NCBI RefSeq assembly: GCF_001593005.1
Contig: NZ_LQZQ01000023.1
Coordinates: 62,001 to 126,000, forward strand
Direction of reading: 5' to 3'
Length of the DNA stretch: 64,000 nt
From: Roseivirga ehrenbergii
GTDB taxonomy: Bacteria > Bacteroidota > Bacteroidia > Cytophagales > Cyclobacteriaceae
Positions 50,441 through 58,900 of the stretch are shown here, piece after piece. A program made the translations under genes and the position numbers. The stretch's first letter is position 1. Each line of letters opens with the position of its first letter. Under the pieces are notes generated by a model. The model saw only the letters and a program-made list of their open reading frames with translations. It was not told where the DNA came from and made no database searches.

Positions 50441-50701
50441 ATGAAAAAATTTCTCACCATCCTTTTCCTTTGCTTCAGCTTAGCTTCCATTGCTCAAGAT
50501 GGCGCATATGAAATTACCGATGACAGTTACAAAGATCAAACGGTTGAAATGGCCGATACAATGCGCTCAAATGGTAAAATATATGTAGTTGTAGCCGTTA
50601 TCATGATTCTTTTTGTAGGCCTTAGTATTTATACTATTTCCGTTGATAAAAAGATAAGTAAGCTTGAGAAGGAGGTTTTCAAAGAAAAGGCTAATTCATA
50701 G
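50441..50701 (+). CDS. ccmD: Small CcmD-like membrane protein
   Basis: An 86-residue protein with a signal peptide-like start (FLTILFLCFSLASIAQ), a short polar region, one transmembrane segment near residues 46-67 (YVVVAVIMILFVGLSIYTI) and a basic/acidic tail (KKISKLEKEVFKEK). Its position between ccmC and ccmE, its size and its single helix fit CcmD, which ties CcmE to the CcmABC complex. Sequence identity to CcmD is too low to prove the call. Confidence 0.7.
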   Translation: MKKFLTILFLCFSLASIAQDGAYEITDDSYKDQTVEMADTMRSNGKIYVVVAVIMILFVGLSIYTISVDKKISKLEKEVFKEKANS

Positions 50702-50713
50702 TCGTTTGTGTTG

Positions 50714-50721
50714 TAATTTCG
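50714..50721 (+). promoter_or_regulatory. Possible -7-like box upstream of ccmE
   Basis: TAATTTCG followed by GCACC, a near match (one base off) to TAnnTTTG, 45 bases before the ccmE ATG in a 65-base gap. No -33 TTG is seen. It might give ccmE-ccmF extra transcription. Confidence 0.25.
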
Positions 50722-50766
50722 CACCCAAATAGTGGTTCATCCCGTTGAACCCAAAAAATTCCTGTT

Positions 50767-51165
50767 ATGAAAAAATCGAGTATCATCGGAATCGTAGTGA
50801 TCGCCATCGCCATCGCTATCATCATTTCTACACAAAACAGTGCTAGCTCATATGTTTCATTTGATGTAGCCAAAGAAATGGCTGAGAATGGAAGCAACAA
50901 AAAAATCCATGTGGTAGGAGAACTTAAAAAGAACACTGTTGGTCAAGTAATTGGTGTAAACCCAAGCCCAGACAAGCTTTCAGTTTCGTTTGTTATGCTA
51001 GATGATAACAACCTAGAGCAAACCGTATATTATAACGAACCAATGCCTTCTGATTTTCTTAGGTCAGAGAAGGTGGTAGTAATTGGGTCTTATCACGATG
51101 ACAAATTTATTGCTGATAAAATACTTCTCAAGTGCCCTTCTAAATACGAAGAGACTGAACTTTAA
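50767..51165 (+). CDS. ccmE: Haem chaperone CcmE, CxxxY variant
   Basis: A 132-residue protein with one N-terminal transmembrane segment (IIGIVVIAIAIAIIIST) and a beta-barrel OB-fold domain (KKIHVVGELKKNTVG, VSFVMLDDNNLEQTVYYNEPMPSDFLR, VVVIGSYHDDKFIADKILLK). The C-terminal haem site reads CPSKY (residues 123-127) where E. coli CcmE has HDENY: Cys replaces the haem-binding His, giving the CxxxY form known from archaea and Desulfovibrio. It accepts haem from CcmC and hands it to CcmF. It sits between ccmD-like and ccmF. Confidence 0.9.
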   Translation: MKKSSIIGIVVIAIAIAIIISTQNSASSYVSFDVAKEMAENGSNKKIHVVGELKKNTVGQVIGVNPSPDKLSVSFVMLDDNNLEQTVYYNEPMPSDFLRSEKVVVIGSYHDDKFIADKILLKCPSKYEETEL

Positions 51166-51186
51166 TCTGAAATAAGGTAACCCAGC

Positions 51187-53718
51187 ATGGTACATACAGG
51201 CATAGGCAATATTGGCCACCTCCTCATTATAATTTCATTTATTACCTCATTAATGGCGGCCTTCGGGTATTTCAAAGCCACTAATAATAATGAGGTAGGT
51301 AAATCTCCTTGGATCAGCTTTAGCCGTGCTGCCTTTGTTTTCCATGGCCTTTCAGTAGTGGGTGTGGTTGTTACTCTCTACATCATAATCTATAATAATT
51401 ACTTCGAGTATCATTACGCTTGGAGTCATGCCTCAAAAAACCTTCCTCCCTATTATATGATTGCCTCCTTTTGGGAAGGTCAAGAGGGAAGTTTTATGCT
51501 TTGGTTATTCTGGAATGCACTTTTAGGCTTCATCATTATTAAAACCAACCGTAAATGGGAAGCCCCTGTTATGACGGTTTTTGCCGTAGTACAGGCATTC
51601 TTGGCTTCCATGATTTTAGGAGTTGTTATTGGCGATTTGAAAATTGGAAGTTCTCCTTTCCTATTGTTAAGAGAGGTACTGAATGACCCCATTTTCTTAA
51701 TCAACCCTGACTTTATACCGGCAGACGGAACCGGGCTTAATCCGTTATTACAGAACTATTGGATGGTTATTCACCCTCCAATGACTTTCTTAGGCTTTGC
51801 CTGCTCTCTAATTCCATTCTCTTATTGTATAGCTGGGCTTTGGACAGGGAGAGTGAAAGAATGGGTAAGGCCTGCTTTGCCATGGACAATTTTTGGCACC
51901 ATGATTTTAGGTACTGCTATTATTATGGGAGGTTATTGGGCTTACGAAACCCTAAACTTTGGTGGTTATTGGAACTGGGATCCCGTTGAAAATGCAGTTT
52001 ATGTGCCTTGGCTAATTATGGTCGCCAGTATTCATACCATGATTACCTTTAAGAAAAGCGCCACAGCGCTAAAGACATCGATCATTCTGGTCATTACTTC
52101 TTTTATACTTATTCTCTATTCTACCTTTTTAACAAGAAGTGGAATTTTAGGAAATGCGTCAGTTCACTCTTTTACTGACTTAGGACTTTCAGGACAGCTT
52201 CTAATTTACTTGATGTTCTTCCTTATCATTTCTATCATATTTGCCGTAAGGGTTTGGAAGCAAATTCCTTCTTCTGAAAAGGAAGCATCAACTTATTCTA
52301 GAGAATTTTGGGTGTTTATTGGGGCGTTAACCTTGTCTCTCATGGCATTTCAAGTATTGATTCCAACCTCATTCCCTGTATTCAACAAGATTATTGAATT
52401 GTTTGGTGGCATTTCTACTCTTGCTCAACCAGCCAATCAAATTGAATTCTATTCAAATAGTCAAGTTTGGTTTGCTATAGCTGTAGCTCTACTTAGTGGA
52501 ACTGGTCAATTTTTCTTTTGGAAAAAAATGGACAAGGAAAAGCTTATTGCGTCACTCACTTTTCCTGTATTGATTTCATTATTGCTGAGTGCAGTTATTT
52601 TCATTGTAGCAAAAATTTATGATCCAGTATATATTCTCGTACTCGTTGCTGGAATGTATTCAATTGTGGCCAATACAAAAATTCTTTTAGAGCTACTGAA
52701 AAGTAAGAGCTTTAAGTTGGTTGGAGGTTCAGTTGCCCATATTGGTATCGCCATGATGTTAATTGGGATCATGTTTTCAGAGGGTTACTCTGAAGCTATT
52801 TCTCGAAACACCCTTCTTATAAGTAAAGAATGGACGGATGATCAAAACCAAACTAACATTCCTCTTTTCTTAAATGAGCCAAGTTTTATGGATAAGTATG
52901 AGATTACTTACCGTAATGAGCTTATGAAGGTCAATGACATTCCGGGATATGTTAAGAAATCGAATCTCAATAATACTGAAGACCCTTACTACAAAGTAGT
53001 AAAGCAAGACATTGTGGTTGACGGTAAGACCTATGCTCAAGCTGGCGACACGGTTTATCTCCAAAGCCCTGAAAATTTCTATTATCAAACAGATTATAAG
53101 GATTTAGAAACAGGGAAAGAGTTTACATTATACCCAAGAATACAAGTAAACCCGCAAATGGGTGATGTGATTTCTCCTGATATTAAAAAGCTATGGGGTA
53201 GAGACATCTATTCTTATGTTTCTGTAAAACCAAATTTCGAAGAAGACATTGAATGGGGTGAAAAAGAAGAGATTGAAGTAAAAGCTGGACAACGCTTTTT
53301 CATCAATGACTACGTAGCCGACTTTAATGGTTTAGAAAGAGTCGAGCGCATGAGTTTCGCTACTCTTGGCCCTGATGACGTAGCCGTAAGAGCAAACATT
53401 ACGGTTTATGCCGAAGACAATGAAAAGTACCTAGCCCAACCTATTTTCATTATCCAGAATGGACAAGTAGGTAAACAACCAGATGTAATTAAAGAAATTG
53501 CTTCTAAAATCTCAGTGGAAAGTATAAACCCTGACGCAGGCTCTGTGACTCTAGGTTTAAACACTACTCAAAAGGACTTCATCATTATGAAAGCGCTAGA
53601 AAAACCGCACATCAATGTGCTTTGGATAGGTACTTTGGTGATGATTGCTGGCTTTATTATAGCGGTAAGAAGACGTTATGTAGAATTTATGCAAATGAGA
53701 GATAAGGGGGTTGAGTAA
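51187..53718 (+). CDS. ccmF: Cytochrome c haem lyase CcmF
   Basis: An 843-residue membrane protein with about 15 hydrophobic segments. The haem-handling WWD motif reads NFGGYWNWDPVENAVYVPWL near residue 255-275; further family signatures are YYMIASFWEGQEGSFMLWLFW near residue 89, VIHPPMTFLGFA near residue 195 and FLTRSGILGNASVHSF near residue 315. A large soluble domain lies near residues 540-800. It attaches haem to apocytochrome c. It starts 21 bases after ccmE. CcmH and CcmG are not encoded beside it. Confidence 0.93.
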   Translation: MVHTGIGNIGHLLIIISFITSLMAAFGYFKATNNNEVGKSPWISFSRAAFVFHGLSVVGVVVTLYIIIYNNYFEYHYAWSHASKNLPPYYMIASFWEGQEGSFMLWLFWNALLGFIIIKTNRKWEAPVMTVFAVVQAFLASMILGVVIGDLKIGSSPFLLLREVLNDPIFLINPDFIPADGTGLNPLLQNYWMVIHPPMTFLGFACSLIPFSYCIAGLWTGRVKEWVRPALPWTIFGTMILGTAIIMGGYWAYETLNFGGYWNWDPVENAVYVPWLIMVASIHTMITFKKSATALKTSIILVITSFILILYSTFLTRSGILGNASVHSFTDLGLSGQLLIYLMFFLIISIIFAVRVWKQIPSSEKEASTYSREFWVFIGALTLSLMAFQVLIPTSFPVFNKIIELFGGISTLAQPANQIEFYSNSQVWFAIAVALLSGTGQFFFWKKMDKEKLIASLTFPVLISLLLSAVIFIVAKIYDPVYILVLVAGMYSIVANTKILLELLKSKSFKLVGGSVAHIGIAMMLIGIMFSEGYSEAISRNTLLISKEWTDDQNQTNIPLFLNEPSFMDKYEITYRNELMKVNDIPGYVKKSNLNNTEDPYYKVVKQDIVVDGKTYAQAGDTVYLQSPENFYYQTDYKDLETGKEFTLYPRIQVNPQMGDVISPDIKKLWGRDIYSYVSVKPNFEEDIEWGEKEEIEVKAGQRFFINDYVADFNGLERVERMSFATLGPDDVAVRANITVYAEDNEKYLAQPIFIIQNGQVGKQPDVIKEIASKISVESINPDAGSVTLGLNTTQKDFIIMKALEKPHINVLWIGTLVMIAGFIIAVRRRYVEFMQMRDKGVE

Positions 53719-53742
53719 AACCGCCAAATCCTGGTGTTTTAC
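53715..53742 (+). terminator. Possible hairpin terminator after ccmF
   Basis: GTAAAAC (53715-53721) pairs with GTTTTAC (53736-53742), with an inner CCA/TGG pairing and a loop AATCC. It overlaps the ccmF stop codon and is followed by a short pyrimidine-rich stretch (CTCTCTTCT). No long U run follows, so termination is uncertain. Confidence 0.35.
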
Positions 53743-53811
53743 CTCTCTTCTAATCAAGGGTTTTAAAATGTTGAAAATTGCCTAATTTGAGTTGACTAAA
53801 CTTTTTAGGCT

Positions 53812-55107
53812 ATGAATTCACGCAGATCATTTATCCAAAAATCTTTTTTAACGGCAGGAAGTCTTTCTCTATCTTCATTCTTTAAAAAATCCGTTGCCGA
53901 AGATGTAAGTCAGGCGATGGTGGAAATGAATCAGCTTTCTCCTGAAGCGGCTGCCCAAGACGAAGAGCTTTGGGCAAGGATTCAGCAGGCCTATACTACT
54001 TCCCCCAATATTATTAACCTTAATAATGGAGGAGTAAGTCCACAGCCCAAAGTGGTGCAAGATGCTGTGATCCGCTACTACCAATACGCCAACGAAGCAC
54101 CTTCTTATTACATGTGGCGAATTCTTGACCAAGGCCGCGAACCTGTTAGAGATAAACTTGCCGAACTCGCGGGCTGCTCTCCAGATGAAATAGCCATCAA
54201 CCGAAATACCACTGAGGCCATCAACACGGTAATATTTGGAATGAACCTGAAAAAGGGAGACGAGGTAATTCTGACCAAATATGATTACCCAAACATGATG
54301 AATGCTTGGAGGCAGCGTGAAAAGCGCGATGGAATAAAATTGGTTTGGCTAGATTTAGATTTACCCAATGAAAACGATGACGTTATTGTAAAGCAATTTA
54401 CTGATGCGGTAACGCCACGAACACGTGTTTTTCATATTACCCACATGATTAATTGGACGGGTCAGATTATGCCTGCCAAAAAGTTGTGTGCCGAAGCCCG
54501 AAAAAGAGGAATTGATTCTGTGGTAGACGGAGCACACACTTTCGCTCATCTAGATTTTAAAATCTCAGATTTGGGCTGCGACTATTTCGGAACGAGTCTT
54601 CATAAATGGCTTTGTGCACCCTTTGGTACGGGGATGCTTTACATTAGAAAGGAAAAAATAAAAGATATTTGGCCACTTTTGGCTTCGCCCGAAGACCAAG
54701 AAACAAATATCCGCAAGTTCGAAAACATTGGTACTCGCTCCTTTGCTACCGAACAAGCCATTGGCGGAGCACTCAACTTTCACAACGCAATTGGCCAAGA
54801 GCGAAAAGGAGCCAGGTTAGAATACTTGAAGCAATATTGGGCCAAGGAAGTGATTCAGCATAAAAACATTATTCCATACACTTCGCTAAAACCAGAGTAT
54901 AGTCGAGCCCTATGCAACTTTGGCGTAGCAGGCATGACTGCTGGAGAAGTACACAACAGGCTTTTTAACGAATACAAAATACATACGAGCCCTGTGCAAT
55001 GGGAAAAGGTAAACGGCCCTAGAATTACCCCACATGTGTATACCACAAAGTATGACTTAGATCGTTTGGTAGAAGCCATGCTTAAAATTGCCGGAACACC
55101 TAAGTAA
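53812..55107 (+). CDS. Tat-exported class V aminotransferase-fold PLP enzyme
   Basis: A 431-residue protein starting MNSRRSFIQKSFLTAGSLSLSSF, a twin-arginine (SRRSFIQK) signal. The PLP core shows NLNNGGVSPQPKVVQDAV near residue 65, NRNTTEAINTVIFGM near residue 128, VDGAHTFAHLDFKI near residue 240 and the Schiff-base lysine in GTSLHKWLCAPFGTGML near residue 263. It belongs to the isopenicillin-N-epimerase/cysteine-desulfurase-like group. Substrate is unknown. It is periplasmic and sits 94 bases downstream of ccmF, possibly an independent gene. Confidence 0.85.
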   Translation: MNSRRSFIQKSFLTAGSLSLSSFFKKSVAEDVSQAMVEMNQLSPEAAAQDEELWARIQQAYTTSPNIINLNNGGVSPQPKVVQDAVIRYYQYANEAPSYYMWRILDQGREPVRDKLAELAGCSPDEIAINRNTTEAINTVIFGMNLKKGDEVILTKYDYPNMMNAWRQREKRDGIKLVWLDLDLPNENDDVIVKQFTDAVTPRTRVFHITHMINWTGQIMPAKKLCAEARKRGIDSVVDGAHTFAHLDFKISDLGCDYFGTSLHKWLCAPFGTGMLYIRKEKIKDIWPLLASPEDQETNIRKFENIGTRSFATEQAIGGALNFHNAIGQERKGARLEYLKQYWAKEVIQHKNIIPYTSLKPEYSRALCNFGVAGMTAGEVHNRLFNEYKIHTSPVQWEKVNGPRITPHVYTTKYDLDRLVEAMLKIAGTPK

Positions 55108-55162
55108 ACTTTATTGGAGAGAAGAACAGCGCTTTCGATATCAACCATTCCATTCGTTTTTC

Positions 55163-55170
55163 TAACTTCG
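55163..55170 (+). promoter_or_regulatory. Possible -7-like box, leaderless start
   Basis: TAACTTCG, one base off TAnnTTTG, ends 4 bases before the ATG at 55175. If real, transcription would begin at or beside the start codon. Confidence 0.22.
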
Positions 55171-55174
55171 AACC

Positions 55175-55960
55175 ATGAGCTATCAAATAGGCATTATAGG
55201 CACCGGGAATGTTGCTTGGCACTTGGCCAGAGCATTTGAAAACGCAGGACATATAATTACTGATGTTTATAACCGAGATATCAGCAAGGCCAAACACTTT
55301 GCCTTAGACTTTTTTAATGCTAAAGCCACAAGTAAGCTCAACTTTAATGATAGCAATGCTCAGATATTTATTTTGGCAGTTTCGGATGACGCTATTGCTG
55401 AAATTGCACCTGAAATTATACTTCCAGAAAACTCCATTTTAGCCCATACTTCAGGGTCGGTAGCAATGAATGCTTTGGGTTACGCACGAACGGAAAACCA
55501 AGGCGTATTTTATCCACTTCAAACCTTTAGCAAAGGTAAGGCCGTGGACTTTTCAGAAATTCCAATTGGTATTGAAGCGGAAAACAAAATGACCGAAAAT
55601 GCCTTGAACAGTTTGGCCAAAAGCATTAGCAACAAAGTTCAGTTAATGGATAGCCGAGATAGAAGAACGATTCACTTGGCAGCTGTTTTTGCCTGCAACT
55701 TCACAAACCATCTGTTTACGATTTCAAAAGGTATTTTAGAAAACAGAAACCTCGATTTTGACTTGCTCGAGCCATTGATTGTTGAAACGCTCAATAAATC
55801 GCTTGAAATAGGCCCAAATAATGCTCAAACTGGCCCTGCCAAAAGAGGTGATTTAGAGACCTTGGACAATCACTTTCAGGCTTTATCTAACAATCCAGAG
55901 ATTGCAGAAATCTACAGAGCAATCTCCCAGAATATCATCGATTATTATTCCGAAGAGTAA
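55175..55960 (+). CDS. Rossmann-like and DUF2520 domain protein
   Basis: A 261-residue protein. The N-terminal Rossmann domain opens YQIGIIGTGNVAWHLARAF (GxGxxA) with NRD near residue 33 and FILAVSDDAIAEIAP near residue 65. HTSGSVAMNAL near residue 90 and VFYPLQTFSKG near residue 110 are typical of this family, and the C-terminal helical DUF2520 has HLAAVFACNFTNHLF near residue 165 and TGPAKRGDLETLDNH near residue 225. It resembles 6-phosphogluconate-dehydrogenase-like oxidoreductases; the reaction is unknown. Its stop is 9 bases from that of the minus-strand giant gene. Confidence 0.85.
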   Translation: MSYQIGIIGTGNVAWHLARAFENAGHIITDVYNRDISKAKHFALDFFNAKATSKLNFNDSNAQIFILAVSDDAIAEIAPEIILPENSILAHTSGSVAMNALGYARTENQGVFYPLQTFSKGKAVDFSEIPIGIEAENKMTENALNSLAKSISNKVQLMDSRDRRTIHLAAVFACNFTNHLFTISKGILENRNLDFDLLEPLIVETLNKSLEIGPNNAQTGPAKRGDLETLDNHFQALSNNPEIAEIYRAISQNIIDYYSEE

Positions 55961-55968
55961 ACTGCTCA

Positions 55969-58900
55969 CTAACGAACCAACATTTTAATTGTGACTACTT
56001 TTCTGTCTCGATCAATGATTCTGATCATGTTCAAGCCTTTTGGCAAGTCTTTAGAATCAAGCTCTATGTGACCTGAAGCAGCCTTAATTTCGAAACTGGA
56101 ACTACTCACTACTACACCACTGGAAGTCACTACCTGAAGCTCAATTTCTTGATCTTCAGCTACTCTGTAAGCGAGTTTAAATTTCTCTCCAAAAACAACA
56201 GGGTTAGGGAAGACACTGAATGCAGTATTGATTTCAAGTTGAGCTTTGTTTAGCAGTACCCTTTTCACCTCTGAATATTCAAACTCACCATTAAAGTCAG
56301 TCTGCTTTAATCGGTAATAAGAAGTACCGCTCAAAGGCTCTGAATCGCTATAGATATAGTTTAATATCTCATCACTATTTCCTGCACCATTAAGTACTCC
56401 AATTGCTGTGAAATCCTTTCCGTTAGCACTTCTTTCTATTGTATAATAAGCGTTACCTTCTTCACTAGCCGTTGTCCAATTCAATTGAACAGATTCATTA
56501 TTGATATTTTTAGCATCAAATGAAATCAAGGTAATTGGAAGTGCATACTTTTCAGTTGCTCCTAATGTAAAGAATTGTGTATCGGTTAAATCAACTCTAA
56601 AGGTTACTGTTTTCTTAACCGCATCAATTGAAGTAGGTGCTTGAAGAGTAACTCCTGAGGTGAAATCTCCATCAGCATCTAGCATTAGCCTTACTAGGTT
56701 AAGGTTGTTTGTTCCTACACCAGAAGGTCCGCCAATTGAGAATAAGTCAAAAGTTAAATCAACCTGTCCCACTGTTCCGGTCTCTTGAACATACCATTCT
56801 CTAAATAGCCTACTCTTTACTTGAGAAGTATTAAACTCTGTATTTCCATCAGCTTTAGTGCCTGTTAAGGGCTTATTTTCACTTCCCCATATCGAGAACG
56901 AATCATCAACACCGATGCCACTAACCGATGCCATTTTTACAATGGTACCTGCATTAGAACTCTTAGAGGTTTCTTGAAGGAAACAAGAGTCATCATCTCG
57001 TGCTAAGCCAGAAATGTTATAATTATAGGTGGGTTGTTCTGTCCAGTCCCATACTACACCACTATCAGAGGCTAAGTAGTCCTTTTCACCTGTACCACCA
57101 GCTCTTGTAATACCATATTTCAAGGCAAGATATGAATCAACTCGAACACGCTCATTCGCTGTTAAAACCCTAGAATAAGCTAACACCTCGGCTATATTTC
57201 CCTGTAGCTGAGAGTTTATTGTATAATCAGCAATGGCTCCATTATTTCCTATACCCATAGCTGTACCTCCGTTCAAAGAAACGTTATCAGAGGTACCAGA
57301 ACCTACATTTGCAGCATCCATATATAACTCTACTGCGCCAGAAACTGCCTTTACACGAGTTCCCATAGCAATATGAGGAATACCGTTATTGTATTTGGCG
57401 GTGCTATAAGCAGTACGGCTAGAGTTATTAGCCGCATTAAAATGAACTGCACCATTATCAGCCAAGCCTAATGCATAATCGGCTGTTCCTCCCGATTTGC
57501 CAGAGCTCATTAGCACTGGAGAATCCTCAAAGTTTCCAGTATTCCCTCCATTTTGAGTAGTTGAGAAAACAGTCGCTAAAGTCATATCATCACTTACCAC
57601 ATTACCATTATCGGTACTTATATATGCCAGATCAGAAGTACCTGGATCAGAAAAGCGAACAACAGGATTAAAATTAAAGGTTGCTGTTTTGAGCTTTGGT
57701 AATACTGGAGATACTCCATTTGGTGTCACTGCTCCATCATTATCAGACGTACTCTTGTCGGTCCAAGTATTAACGGTAGCATCATTTATAATAGCATCAG
57801 GGCCATTATTTGCCTTTAACCACATGGCCAAGCCTGTTGTTACTCCACCAGGACCACAAAGCTCTATGGCTGTTCCTAAAGTAAAATAATCTCCATCAGC
57901 AAAGTCAACATTCTCAAAAGTCAATACATTTCCATTGAAAGTACCGCCACCTACTGTGGTACCAGAGGCCATGGTTGAACTAGCAGACCTGATCAGTTTA
58001 AAGTCTGCTGCCGAAGAAGAATAACCCAGACCTGTTAAATCAAAAGATATAGTAGTATTACCTACAGTTCCAGTCTCATCCACTCTCCAAACCCTTCTCA
58101 TGCGCTCAGTAACCCCAGCAGGAACATCTGGACTACCATCATTTGCAGCATTTACAGCGTTTGACTGTTCTTTATCGGCATTATCATTACCCCAAACCAT
58201 AAATGATTCATCTGCTGAGAAGCTATTAAGATTGGATTTATTATCTGCCGCAATTCCTCCTAAACCAATGGTGACAATTGCACCATCATTCACACTTTTA
58301 GATTGCCTTTGAATAAAGCAAGAACCGTCATCTCTGCCAATACCAGCGATATCTTTCTTATATGAAGCGTTGTCTGTGGCATTCCAAATCACTGAACTTG
58401 ATGAATTCAAATAATTCTGTCCTGTAGTTTGGTCTAGTGTTATGCCGTATTTAATGGCTAAATAACTCTGAATTCTAAGGTGTTCGTTGGTATCATCGGG
58501 ACGTACGGAGAATGAAATAAGCTCTGCAATTTGTCCATCGTAAGCTCTCGAAAAGAATGCTCGAAAGTTAGCTAGACGATAAGCCACATTAGAGGAAGTT
58601 TTAAAAGTACCCGTTGAGGCATCATCTCTTTGTTCTCCATTAATATATATCTGAGTACTGGTATTAGTCGCATTATTTCTCACTCCCAAGAGTAAACTCT
58701 CCCCTGCAAGTACTTTCGGCCTACCAGCTGTATCATTTGCACGTCTATACCATGTGTTCGTTGTACCCATTACATGAGTAAACAGTTCAGAACCAGATGC
58801 AATGTTACCGAGTGTAAAACCACCTATATTAACTGATGCAGAAGGAGCATCAAAACCAATAACCGTTTGAGGAGTCGACCCTGTAGTTATTTCATTATCC

